Assembly (NCBI GenBank): GCA_945890895.1
Contig: CAMDDG010000007.1
Span: 1 to 64,000, forward strand
DNA length: 64,000 bases
Source of the DNA: Chitinophaga pinensis
GTDB taxonomy: Bacteria; Bacteroidota; Bacteroidia; NS11-12g; UBA955
Reading direction: 5' to 3'
Shown here: positions 52,672 to 62,640 of the stretch, piece after piece
Layout: the number at the start of each line of letters is the position of its first letter
Numbering within the stretch: the first letter of the stretch is position 1
Notes under the pieces: model-generated
The model's input: only the letters and a program-made list of their open reading frames with translations
Databases searched by the model: none
Told to the model about the DNA's origin: nothing
Position numbers and translations under genes: made by a program

Positions 52672-53451
52672 TTATTTGTTTTTGAATTCGGGTTTGCGCT
52701 TTTCAACAAATGCATTCATTCCTTCTTTCTGATCTTCAGTTGCAAACAACATGTAAAAATTCTTCCGCTCAAAGAACAATCCTTCCTGCAGTCCTGTATC
52801 AAACGCTTTCAAAACACTTTCTTTAGCTAATTGGATGGCAATTGGAGATTTTTCAGCTGTTTTTAAAGCCAATTTTATGGCTTCATCCAAATATAGTTCC
52901 ACCGGAACCACTTTATTAATCAAACCCGCTTCTCTTGCTTCTTCGGCACTTATAAAATTACCCGTTAATACCATTTCCATGGCACGTGCTTTTCCTACAG
53001 CTCTAGTTAGGCGCTGTGTTCCACCGGCTCCAGGCATCACCCCGATGTTGATCTCCGGCTGACCAAACTGTGCCGTTTCGCTTGCAACAATCATATCACA
53101 CAACATAGCTAATTCGCATCCACCACCCAGTGCAAAACCACTTACTGCTGCAATGATGGGCTTTTTGGTTTTACGAATGGAATCCCACGTGGAGAATTGA
53201 TCAATTTTCAACATATCCACAGCGGTTCTTCCCGCCATTTGCTTAATATCCGCTCCCGCCGCGAACGCTCTTTCATTACCGTGTATTACAATGGCTCGAA
53301 TGGAATCGTCGTTATCAAAAATTTCCAAACAATGACGAATCTCACCCATCAATTGTAAATTCAACGCATTCAATTCTTTCGGTCTATTCAATTGAATACT
53401 AGCTACATACGGCCCCACTTGGGCATTTGCAATTATAAATTCGTAATTCAT
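52672..53451 (-). CDS. Enoyl-CoA hydratase/isomerase family protein
   Basis: IQLNRPKELNALNLQLM, GNERAFAAGADIKQM, GGGCELAMLCDMIVASETAQFGQPEINIGVMPGAGGTQRLTRAVG. Confidence 0.93.
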   Translation of the reverse strand: MNYEFIIANAQVGPYVASIQLNRPKELNALNLQLMGEIRHCLEIFDNDDSIRAIVIHGNERAFAAGADIKQMAGRTAVDMLKIDQFSTWDSIRKTKKPIIAAVSGFALGGGCELAMLCDMIVASETAQFGQPEINIGVMPGAGGTQRLTRAVGKARAMEMVLTGNFISAEEAREAGLINKVVPVELYLDEAIKLALKTAEKSPIAIQLAKESVLKAFDTGLQEGLFFERKNFYMLFATEDQKEGMNAFVEKRKPEFKNK

Positions 53452-53542
53452 ACAATATATTTTCGATTTTTTAAAAGTTGAACATCATTCTTCTATTAGC
53501 TCCAAATACTCCTTTACCTCTTACTCTAAATTTCATTTTACC

Positions 53543-53710
53543 AATTCCTATAAACACCTATTTCTCTATCAATCCATTTAAGCCCATTTTTTTATACCCA
53601 TTCCATTATAATCTTACTTCTCTATCATCCATTTACTCGAATTTCGATTATACCTACACCACAATACTTTTACTTCTCTATCATCCATTTACTCGAATTT
53701 CGATTATACC
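53543..53710 (-). repeat. Decaying 56-bp tandem repeat, at least 3 units
   Basis: Minus-strand units at 53655-53710, 53599-53654, 53543-53598: 41-bp core identical in the first two and diverged in the third (GGTATAAAAAAATGGGCTTAAATGGATTGATAGAGAAATAG), each followed by 15 bp. Confidence 0.85.
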
Positions 53711-54299
53711 AATTCCATAGAATTCTACCTAACAGCAAACCAAGTATTGCACCGCCCACAACATCTCCAACAAAATGCCGTCCCAAATAAACCCTAGAGT
53801 ATGCTACAAAACAAGCAACTACAAACATAATCCAATAGCCCAACTTTTGTTTTTTATTCCATTTTTTAATTCCATTTATTGGATTTTTGGGGGAAGTTTT
53901 ACGGGCGAATACAAACAACATCAACAACGGATAAACAGCAAACGCATTGGCCGAATGTGAACTAACAAAACCATATTTACCACCCGGCAAACCATCCGGA
54001 AGCCGAACTTGATCCGATAATTCTTGATTAAAACAAGGTCTTAATCTATGGGTGTTGTCTTTTAAAACTCGGGTACTGATACTATCTGCCAACCCAAACG
54101 CGAGCAGTAATAAAGATATCGGAATCCAACTTTTGGATTTCCACTTCTTTATCAGCATATAAATTCCCCAAATATACAACGGCACAAAAAGCCAAGTAGA
54201 ACTCAACCAAATCATGGGTTCATCCAGCCAACTGAATGCATATTTCTGATTAACCCAAATGAAAAGGTTTTGATCCCACTGATTTAATTTTTCTAGCAT
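53670..54299 (-). CDS. PAP2-superfamily phosphatase
   Basis: KDNTHRLRPC, SSHSANAFAVYPLL, SRVYLGRHFVGDVVGGAILG. Confidence 0.9.
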   Translation of the reverse strand: MLEKLNQWDQNLFIWVNQKYAFSWLDEPMIWLSSTWLFVPLYIWGIYMLIKKWKSKSWIPISLLLLAFGLADSISTRVLKDNTHRLRPCFNQELSDQVRLPDGLPGGKYGFVSSHSANAFAVYPLLMLFVFARKTSPKNPINGIKKWNKKQKLGYWIMFVVACFVAYSRVYLGRHFVGDVVGGAILGLLLGRILWNWYNRNSSKWMIEK

Positions 54300-54417
54300 T
54301 TAGTAATCTTTAAACGTTTCATACATTCTCAATCTGCTTGTGCTTGACTGTAGCTTACACCCATTGGATATTACTTGCTAAAATCTCTAAATTGATTTAT
54401 CTGACATGCACACTTTG

Positions 54418-55167
54418 CTATTTCTTCGAAATTAATATAATTCGAGGAGACTTTAGGGCATCGTAATTACCCAATTGATAATCACCAAACACATGCAACA
54501 CTTCAAAACCTGCAGCTCGGTGCATTTCAATCAACTCATCTAAAGAATAAACCTGTACCCGCTCTTGAAATTCATAAAGGTTTGATGAATCTACTACGTG
54601 AATTTCTTTAACTATAGTTTTTGACTCTAAGCGTTTTATCCAATTAAAATGAATTTCTCTATTTTCAAATAATTCAATTACTTCTCCTTTCTGAGGAAGC
54701 AATTCTAAAATGGGCTCTGCATTTAAGTAATCTTGTACAAAAAAACCACCCGTTCGAAGTGCGTTGTAAGCATTCGTTAATGCTAAAACATCTTCACTTT
54801 CATTCCCAAAGTAGCCAAAACTTGTAAACAAATTAAAACCGGCATCAAATCGATCATCCCCAAAAGCCAAACGCATGTCGTGAACTTGAAATTGAAGTTC
54901 TTCATTAGCAAATTGCTGAGCGTGAGTTATACTCGCTGTAGACAAATCCAAACCCAAAACGGATAATCCATGCGAATGAAGCTCAATAGAATGTCTACCT
55001 TTGCCACAAGCAAGATCAAACACGGTAGAGCCTGATTTTAAATTCAAGTACTTTACCAAAGTAGCTATAAATTGTTCCGCTTCTTTATGATTTCTGTGTT
55101 TATACAATACATGATAATATTCTGTATCAAACCAAGATTCAAACCACTTTTGCTCTTTATTTTCCAT
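54418..55167 (-). CDS. Class I SAM-dependent methyltransferase
   Basis: VFDLACGKGRHSIELHSHGLSVLGLDLS. Confidence 0.88.
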   Translation of the reverse strand: MENKEQKWFESWFDTEYYHVLYKHRNHKEAEQFIATLVKYLNLKSGSTVFDLACGKGRHSIELHSHGLSVLGLDLSTASITHAQQFANEELQFQVHDMRLAFGDDRFDAGFNLFTSFGYFGNESEDVLALTNAYNALRTGGFFVQDYLNAEPILELLPQKGEVIELFENREIHFNWIKRLESKTIVKEIHVVDSSNLYEFQERVQVYSLDELIEMHRAAGFEVLHVFGDYQLGNYDALKSPRIILISKK

Positions 55168-55222
55168 TTTTTTTCAAAGATATTGTAACTTATCGAAGGT
55201 CGAATCGTTTTAACAAAACAGA

Positions 55223-55711
55223 ATGAGCGAAAAAGAGTTTAACCAAATTGTGGAACTACACAGTGATGCTCTGTATCGCTTTGCTCTGAAAAACATAAAA
55301 GTGGTAGAAGAAGCTCAAGAAATAGTTCAAACGGCTTTCGAAAAACTTTGGTTAAACAGAAATAATGTAAATCTGGAAAAAAGTAAATCGTACCTATTCC
55401 GTGTAGCTTATAACTATTTGATCGATATGATTCGAAAACAGCGTAAAGAAGCCGATTGGACAGAAGAACTCGAGCAAGTACCTAACACAGAGGTGGTTGA
55501 ATTCAAGGATTTGAAGCGAGTTATTGATCAAGCCTTGAATTCACTATCTGAAGCGCACAGAAATGCAATCATGCTCAGAGATTATGAAGGGTATTCGTAT
55601 GCTGAAATTGGTGAAATTATGAATATTACCGAAGCACAAGTTAAAGTAAACATATTCAGAGGCAGAAAACAAATGCAACAACTTTTAGGTAAAATGGAAT
55701 ATTATATTTAA
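55223..55711 (+). CDS. ECF-type RNA polymerase sigma factor
   Basis: Sigma-70 region 2 (AQEIVQTAFEKLWLNRNNV) and region 4 (LSEAHRNAIMLRDYEGYSYAEIGEIMNITEAQVKVNIFRGRKQM). Confidence 0.9.
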   Translation: MSEKEFNQIVELHSDALYRFALKNIKVVEEAQEIVQTAFEKLWLNRNNVNLEKSKSYLFRVAYNYLIDMIRKQRKEADWTEELEQVPNTEVVEFKDLKRVIDQALNSLSEAHRNAIMLRDYEGYSYAEIGEIMNITEAQVKVNIFRGRKQMQQLLGKMEYYI

Positions 55712-55716
55712 TCCGT

Positions 55717-56838
55717 ATGAACAATCACTTGAATCAAATATCTGAAGAACGCGAATGGCAGATTTTCGAATTGCTTGAAGGCAATTTGAATGACCAGGAA
55801 GCACATTCTTTGCTGAACGAAATTAAACTAAATCCAGCAGAATGGAAATTCTATCAGGAAATGAAACTTACTTACTTAAATTCAGAATGGACGTTCGAAA
55901 AGCACAATTCGTTAGAAACAACATCTGAAATCCCAACATTTATAAAATCTACAAAAAACCAAAATAACGAATTTGCCTATCCGAACAAACAAAGTCTTCG
56001 TAATATTTCACAAAAACATTCAAATTCAAGTCTGAGTATAGGATTTATAAACAAACGAAACTTACAGCAATGGAGCATCGCTGCTTCGATTATATTGATT
56101 TTGGGAATTGCATTTGTTTTCAAATCCAAATCTTCATTTATCAATAATAATCCAGCCTTAAATACGGCTTCAGTAAATACAAATCAGCAGAAATCCTCAG
56201 TTGCCAATTCAAATAAAGAACATATTGACTCGGTGGTAAACCATGCTCATACTGACATCAGCAACAATTCCTTTCCAAATAACTCCACTGCTAATTCTTC
56301 CATTGCTAATCATGCATCTAACTCAGTACCTTTTAAAAACCGGAATATATATAAAATCCCTGTAACCAATATCGCGAATCCCAACAATCATTTAAAATCC
56401 AATTCACCCAATAGAACCGCAATTGCATCCCCCGAAAAAAACAAGAATAGCACTTCTCTAATACGCCCAATTCAAATAGCAACCGGGAGTCACAATTCAA
56501 CTAAAAATGAAATAATTAATCCGAATTCAAAGTTGAAAAACGACTGGAACAATCCAATAAATCCGAGTTCTGATATCAATTTGGAAAACAATACAAACAA
56601 GGATGATCGCGAGGTTAAAATTGTTTATGCCAGTTTAGAAACAGACGAAGCGTACAAAAAGGAAATCAAATCGATAAAAAAACAATGGCTTAAAGAAGCT
56701 GCTCAAGAATTGCGCTACGGTAGACTTCCTGAAATTCGTTTATCTACGCGCAAACAAAAGGACACCTGGGTACCTGAAGTAGGAATCAATATTGCATCCA
56801 AATCCGTAATCATGCACACCACACTTGTGCAGCGTTAA
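55717..56838 (+). CDS. Putative anti-sigma factor, single TM, Asn/Ser-rich periplasmic part
   Basis: Immediately downstream of the ECF sigma; cytoplasmic N-terminus, one TM (WSIAASIILILGIAFVF), low-complexity region. Confidence 0.6.
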   Translation: MNNHLNQISEEREWQIFELLEGNLNDQEAHSLLNEIKLNPAEWKFYQEMKLTYLNSEWTFEKHNSLETTSEIPTFIKSTKNQNNEFAYPNKQSLRNISQKHSNSSLSIGFINKRNLQQWSIAASIILILGIAFVFKSKSSFINNNPALNTASVNTNQQKSSVANSNKEHIDSVVNHAHTDISNNSFPNNSTANSSIANHASNSVPFKNRNIYKIPVTNIANPNNHLKSNSPNRTAIASPEKNKNSTSLIRPIQIATGSHNSTKNEIINPNSKLKNDWNNPINPSSDINLENNTNKDDREVKIVYASLETDEAYKKEIKSIKKQWLKEAAQELRYGRLPEIRLSTRKQKDTWVPEVGINIASKSVIMHTTLVQR

Positions 56839-56947
56839 TAAAACCAACTCCAACTTAGTTAATATAAAAACAACAGAATTTTTTAAAGGTCTGAATACAA
56901 CACCCTACACCCATAAATTTAAATTAATTATAAATCAATACGTTATC

Positions 56948-58189
56948 ATGAAAAAACATATTTCATCCACCCTCATTCTTATTGCAGGATTATTTCAATT
57001 CGCACAACCATTAATGGCTCAAAAAAAACGAGAACTCATTATCATTGCGGATAGTTCCGTAAAAATCGATCGAGAATATTGGAAAGATTTCTCATCAAAA
57101 ATTGAAAAACTAAACGACTCTCTCAATGCAGATTTAATTGGCTCTTCCGATGAATCTGAATTTGGTATGACTCGAAAAGTATTTGTTGACTCACAATCGT
57201 TGTTGGTAAATGTTAAAATATTCCAAAATAAAACCACTTTACGCATTCGCAAATCGGAAAAACCAGCCAATGAAACATTAATGATTCGAAAAATCGAATT
57301 CAAAACAGATAAACCTATTTTTGAAGACGACTCAAAAGTGGATATTTACTTAGAGGATACTACCATTAAAGCACCCAGGAATCCCGTTATTTCTGAAAAT
57401 GCAGATGTAGACTTTCAAGATGAGATGGAAGAATTAAAGGTTGAAATGGAAAATCTCAGCAAAGAAATGGAAAAGGTTGCTGAAGAAAAACAACACAATT
57501 CCGATGAATACGATGAAATATTCGATTATCCGAATTCCAAAAAACGCAAAAAAGTACGCTTTATCACCACGGATACGCGTTTTAGTGTTGGATTTTTGCA
57601 AATGCAACCCACTGAACCAAGTACCACACAAATTCATTACAATACCATACCTGAGTTAAACAACGGTAAAAGTCTGAATTGGGGATTTCAACACAATTGG
57701 GGAATCAATTTAATTCGCGGAAAACTTCGGTTGTGGAATGGAATTTCATATGATATTCAAAACTACCGTTTTGCTAATAATCAGGTTCGTTTAACTCCCA
57801 ACAATAGCGAATTCAAGTACTTTTTAGAAGATCCAGCTAGCAGTGGAACTGTGGCCTCCACCAAATCAAAATTAATCAGCCATTACATCGGAATGCCAAT
57901 TGCTTTGGGATTCCAAAACAAATCGCGCAATCCCAGTTTTCAACTACGTGTTGGAGTGCAAGGCGGATACCTAGTGCACAGTTATTCCAAAGTTGAATTT
58001 GAGAACGACAATAAAATCAAACATTACGATGATTTCAACTTGAACCATTTTTCACTTCAACCCTTTGCCCTCATCCAATATGAAAATATTGCTATCTATG
58101 CAAGATATTCTATGATGGATGTTTTCAAAAAGAATGAAGGATTATCCAATGCGCGAACCATGAGTTTCGGAATCAGCATCGGTGGTTAA
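56948..58189 (+). CDS. Outer-membrane beta-barrel protein with coiled-coil segment
   Basis: In-frame ATG at 56948 gives signal peptide MKKHISSTLILIAGLFQFAQPLMAQ; barrel-like C-terminal strands. Confidence 0.65.
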   Translation: MKKHISSTLILIAGLFQFAQPLMAQKKRELIIIADSSVKIDREYWKDFSSKIEKLNDSLNADLIGSSDESEFGMTRKVFVDSQSLLVNVKIFQNKTTLRIRKSEKPANETLMIRKIEFKTDKPIFEDDSKVDIYLEDTTIKAPRNPVISENADVDFQDEMEELKVEMENLSKEMEKVAEEKQHNSDEYDEIFDYPNSKKRKKVRFITTDTRFSVGFLQMQPTEPSTTQIHYNTIPELNNGKSLNWGFQHNWGINLIRGKLRLWNGISYDIQNYRFANNQVRLTPNNSEFKYFLEDPASSGTVASTKSKLISHYIGMPIALGFQNKSRNPSFQLRVGVQGGYLVHSYSKVEFENDNKIKHYDDFNLNHFSLQPFALIQYENIAIYARYSMMDVFKKNEGLSNARTMSFGISIGG

Positions 58190-58241
58190 AAATTGCTTTG
58201 TCCCATAAATTTCTTGTGCAAATTGGATAACTTTGTATCCA

Positions 58242-59063
58242 ATGAGCACAAGAAATTGGGAAACCATAAAGGAGTATTCTGATATACTCTTTCAATTCTA
58301 CAACGGAATTGCTAAAATCACTATAAATCGCCCTGAAGTATATAACGCATTCCGCCCTCAAACAGTCATGGACATGTTAGATGCGATGGATGTTTGTCGC
58401 GAAAGTCAAAACATAAGCACCATCATTCTAACGGGTATTGGCGACAAAGCTTTCTGTTCTGGAGGCGATCAAAACGTAAAAGGAATTGGTGGTTATGTGG
58501 ATGACTCGGGAGTTCCTCGATTGAATGTCTTAGATTTACACAAAAAAATTCGATCCATTCCTAAACCCGTAATCGCTATGGTTAATGGATATGCAATCGG
58601 CGGTGGACACGTTCTACATGTTGTTTGCGATTTAACCATTGCTGCTGATCACGCAAAATTCGGTCAAACGGGCCCTAAAGTGGGTAGTTTTGACGGGGGA
58701 TTTGGCAGCAGCTATTTGGCACGTCACGTAGGTCAAAAGAAAGCACGTGAAATTTGGTATTTGTGCCGTCAATACACCGCAGACGAATGCGAACGCATGG
58801 GCTTAGTTAACAAAGTTGTTCCATTGGAGCAATTAGAAGACGAAACGGTTTCTTGGTGTGAAACCATCATGGAACGTAGTCCAATGGCCATCCGTATGTT
58901 AAAACGCGCCTTCAATGCTGAATTGGATGGACAACATGGGTTAATGGAATTAGCTGGTGATGCAACGTTGCTTTATTATTTGACTGAAGAAGCTCAAGAA
59001 GGCAAAAAAGCATTTTTGGAAAAACGCAAACCCGATTTCCAAAAATTCCCCAAATTCCCATAG
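58242..59063 (+). CDS. menB: 1,4-dihydroxy-2-naphthoyl-CoA synthase
   Basis: [67 protein letters not shown]. Confidence 0.95.
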   Translation: MSTRNWETIKEYSDILFQFYNGIAKITINRPEVYNAFRPQTVMDMLDAMDVCRESQNISTIILTGIGDKAFCSGGDQNVKGIGGYVDDSGVPRLNVLDLHKKIRSIPKPVIAMVNGYAIGGGHVLHVVCDLTIAADHAKFGQTGPKVGSFDGGFGSSYLARHVGQKKAREIWYLCRQYTADECERMGLVNKVVPLEQLEDETVSWCETIMERSPMAIRMLKRAFNAELDGQHGLMELAGDATLLYYLTEEAQEGKKAFLEKRKPDFQKFPKFP

Positions 59064-59149
59064 TGTTTGTGCTACGGGAATTATTAGTATGTGTGAATCT
59101 AAATCACAGAATGGCTCAAATTGGCTTAGATTCCAGCTTGGGTAAAATC

Positions 59150-60052
59150 CTAAAAGAAATACCCTAAATTGAATCCCGCATTAAATAATCTTCCAATGGC
59201 TACTGGTCGTAACATCATGTAGTCAACTACTTCTTTATCAGAGTCCACATACTCGTCGTAAATCGTCATGTTGGTTGAATTGTGAAAAATTACGGTTCCA
59301 ATTCCCATATAAACATTTAGCGAAATATCATCCGTAATCATTTGTCTACTTCCAAATATCACTGAAGGAATAAACGCTAAAACACTACGCGGAGATTTAT
59401 CTACGGAATAATCAATGAATCCATTAGGCCATTCATAATATTGGTATCGCAATCGATCGTCTTTAGTGCTTAATTGTGAACCGCTCAATTCCAATCCCCA
59501 ATACGTACCAAAAGGAGCTAAAGCTCCTTTAGTGGTATTATATCGTTTGAATTGAACATATAACTCATTGTTGGTAAAAGACAAATAATCCATACTTTTT
59601 CCACTGGGCAAAACTGCTTCTCTAGGTCTTAGATATTCATCGATGGATTCAATGTAAAATTCAGGGTCGTAGCCATCTGCATAACGTTTTTGAGTACTCG
59701 TTCTAAAACCAAACAAAACTCCAAAATTTTTGGTGCGAGCCATTTCATACGACAAACCATAAGAAGCAACTACCGTAGAATTAAAACTCATCAACCTACC
59801 CCATTCCGTGAGAACATTTACTTCAACCAATTGAGTTTTGCCTAAAAAGCCAGGATTGGATTGGCTATTTACTTTTCCAAAAGAAAAAGTCGTTAAAAAT
59901 AAAGAACAAATTACTCTATTAATTTTATACTGTTTTAATTTACTATTTAATAAAATTGAAAAACAAAATTGCGATTGATTCCCATGCGAAAAGTTTATTC
60001 CGCGCATCTTGAACCGCATGTTTTTATAATTTCTGTAATATTTCATATTCAT
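59150..60052 (-). CDS. Hypothetical outer-membrane protein
   Basis: Signal-peptide-like segment ending FSFGKVNSQ; barrel-like pattern. True start uncertain. Confidence 0.5.
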   Translation of the reverse strand: MNMKYYRNYKNMRFKMRGINFSHGNQSQFCFSILLNSKLKQYKINRVICSLFLTTFSFGKVNSQSNPGFLGKTQLVEVNVLTEWGRLMSFNSTVVASYGLSYEMARTKNFGVLFGFRTSTQKRYADGYDPEFYIESIDEYLRPREAVLPSGKSMDYLSFTNNELYVQFKRYNTTKGALAPFGTYWGLELSGSQLSTKDDRLRYQYYEWPNGFIDYSVDKSPRSVLAFIPSVIFGSRQMITDDISLNVYMGIGTVIFHNSTNMTIYDEYVDSDKEVVDYMMLRPVAIGRLFNAGFNLGYFF

Positions 60053-60170
60053 TATACTTATTTCGTTTATTTTGGATAATTGAGTTTTCTACGTTGTTGT
60101 ATAGTTGTTGATTATTATAAATACACTAAAAAACAGTTAATTAACATTGCTTAATTCCTATATTATTGAA

Positions 60171-62588
60171 TCAACGAGTATGTTTCAATTCGTAAAGGGT
60201 TTCATAAATCTGGGCCTTCAACATGGCATCAGTCATCTTAGTTTCCAAGTATTTATTTCTTTGATACTTCACTTTTGATGTCTTTGTATCGTAAACGATG
60301 GTGTATTCCTTCAGATAAGAATCTACCTGCAGTTGCCAGTACAAATAATACACGAAAACAGGGGGATATAAAATGGTGTAAATTATATAATCGAGTTGTA
60401 TCTCCCGAGGAAGTACCTTATAATCAATTTTCGTCCAGCAAAGTAAGTCAGTTTGATAATCTTTCATGGGTTCATTGACATATTGGGAATAGAAAAGCAG
60501 CATTTCATTGGTGTCATTATTCAAACGTTCCATCATCCAATCATTGAGTTGAGCATAATCATTCAGCGATTCAGTGGTCATTTCAGAACCCGCTGAATTC
60601 GTTAACACTTTGATATTCAAACCAGAAATTTTACCTACATACAACCATTGTTTTGTTAATTTTTCTCTATATTTTTCTTCGCTGAACAACTTCTTTTTAC
60701 TCGATCTACTTAAGCCATTCGTAAATGAAATTTGTGGTTGAAATACTACGACACCATTAATCTCTGGATTGGGATGCTTGTATTTTTCTTTCTTATCTTT
60801 TTCAAATTTAGCCCTCCTTTCTGAAGGGGTTAATTTCGAAGAGTTTTTGGATACCAGATCAAAATCTATTTTTACACTTTCGAGGTACTTCTTTAATTCG
60901 TCCTGATTGGGAAAGTCAATAAAAGCACCATAAAAGTAAGGCAATTGTTCATTCGGTTTTATAACGGAACTTACAGGAATTTCCGCACTTACAGATTGTG
61001 ATCTACTGCGTGGATTTTTTAATAAATTCGAACCATTTTCTTCTTTTGGGGACACTGGAATTTCAGGCTTAACGGGTTGAGAATTAACCGGAGAAATATT
61101 TACTGCAGAATTGGAATTATTATTAATTACTCTCTTGCTATACGGAACGAATGCTAGAAAATCCATTAAAAAGATTCGCCCCTTATTTTGCAATGTTTGA
61201 AAAGCCCGATCTCTAACATCCATCAAAAAAACATCATTGGGATACTTTAGATTTTCCTGCCAAATAACACGCACCGCAAATGCTCCCAATTCTTTATCTG
61301 CCAACGAATTGATTTCAGCAAAGAAATTACGCCATTCTCCCTTATTATCTGAAACACTGCATCCAAAATCCTTTAAATTTTTACCTCTAAAACGATGTTC
61401 AGCTAAGGCATATATGCTCATGGCTTTAACTTTCGAAAGAAATAAGCTCTTGCCATACAACAATTCCATCACCCGAGAAAGATAAAAGGATTGTCCATAA
61501 TCAGAACGACGCAAATACAATAACAGCAATTCATGTCGTGCAATCTTCTGCATATAATGAAATGCACTTTCATCAAGTACAAATCGTTTCTTGCCAGACA
61601 TATCCAACCGCGCAATTCGATCTTTGAGAATTAAAATGCGTTGATTCAAACTGGGATGTGTTCCTTCCAAATCGGCTTCTTCTAATACTTTGTTTTTGGA
61701 TTCTGCTTCCAAAACAGACTTCATTGAAGCAGCGGCCAAATCACGAACCGTTTGTGGGAATATATAATTTTCACTTGCTAATGAATCCAATGAATAAGGG
61801 GTCTCCAAAAAAGGATAATCGGTATACTTCAACATTTCGAACACATATATGCCTTCATTCAAATCATACTGTGTATTTTTGAGCATTTCATATCCCAAGT
61901 CGTCGGCTTCAAATTCTTGATCCTTAGAGAACCTATAGATGGATTTAAGTTTGTCTTCAAAACTGGAATTTCGGGTACTTGAAGCCATTAGCTTACGATT
62001 CTCTTTATACTGCAAAAGTGAGTGTTTCTTTACATAATGCTGAATTTCATGTGCCAAAATAACCGCTAGTTGGGATTCATTTTCCAAACGCACAAGCAGT
62101 CCTACACTCACAAAAATCAAACCGTTGGAAGTAGTGTAAGCATTAGGTACATGGGAACGCAACACGTAAAACTGAATTTCATCCAATAAATCTTTTCTTT
62201 CTTTTATCAGATTTAGTCCAACTTTTTCAACATAATCCGAAAGTGGATTCCCAAAAAGCACTTGACCGCTGCTGAGGATTTGATCTTCAAAAAAGCTTAC
62301 CTCCACAGCGTGAGATTCTTCAGTTCTTCGCTCTTTACCTGTTTTTCCGGTATTCTGTATCTGATTCATGGCCTCTAAAGCCTTTTTACTACTAAGACTT
62401 TTCAGATTTGCAGGCAAATCACCCTCACAATAAATGGGTTTATAGTTATTAAAATCTATTTTGCTGTTTTGAGAAAATCCCAAATTCATTATTCCCAGTA
62501 CAGAAAACAATGCAAAAATTCGATCATATTTTTTCCATTTATTAAATAAACTATTCATACAGTTAGAATTTATAACAAAAATGCGCAT
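60171..62588 (-). CDS. M48-family metalloprotease (long form with low-complexity linker)
   Basis: HEIQH zinc motif (LAVILAHEIQHYVKKHSL), EFEADDLGYEML, THPSLNQRI. Confidence 0.88.
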   Translation of the reverse strand: MRIFVINSNCMNSLFNKWKKYDRIFALFSVLGIMNLGFSQNSKIDFNNYKPIYCEGDLPANLKSLSSKKALEAMNQIQNTGKTGKERRTEESHAVEVSFFEDQILSSGQVLFGNPLSDYVEKVGLNLIKERKDLLDEIQFYVLRSHVPNAYTTSNGLIFVSVGLLVRLENESQLAVILAHEIQHYVKKHSLLQYKENRKLMASSTRNSSFEDKLKSIYRFSKDQEFEADDLGYEMLKNTQYDLNEGIYVFEMLKYTDYPFLETPYSLDSLASENYIFPQTVRDLAAASMKSVLEAESKNKVLEEADLEGTHPSLNQRILILKDRIARLDMSGKKRFVLDESAFHYMQKIARHELLLLYLRRSDYGQSFYLSRVMELLYGKSLFLSKVKAMSIYALAEHRFRGKNLKDFGCSVSDNKGEWRNFFAEINSLADKELGAFAVRVIWQENLKYPNDVFLMDVRDRAFQTLQNKGRIFLMDFLAFVPYSKRVINNNSNSAVNISPVNSQPVKPEIPVSPKEENGSNLLKNPRSRSQSVSAEIPVSSVIKPNEQLPYFYGAFIDFPNQDELKKYLESVKIDFDLVSKNSSKLTPSERRAKFEKDKKEKYKHPNPEINGVVVFQPQISFTNGLSRSSKKKLFSEEKYREKLTKQWLYVGKISGLNIKVLTNSAGSEMTTESLNDYAQLNDWMMERLNNDTNEMLLFYSQYVNEPMKDYQTDLLCWTKIDYKVLPREIQLDYIIYTILYPPVFVYYLYWQLQVDSYLKEYTIVYDTKTSKVKYQRNKYLETKMTDAMLKAQIYETLYELKHTR

Positions 62589-62640
62589 AAATCTTCACTT
62601 TTATTTATATTTATCGCAATAACAAACCAATTGATTCCTG

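Noticed and set aside
53478-53720. 80-aa + strand ORF (MNIILLLAPNTPLPLTLNFIL...)
   Set aside because: Arises from the G-poor tandem-repeat region and overlaps the PAP2 gene end on the other strand; no protein-like character.
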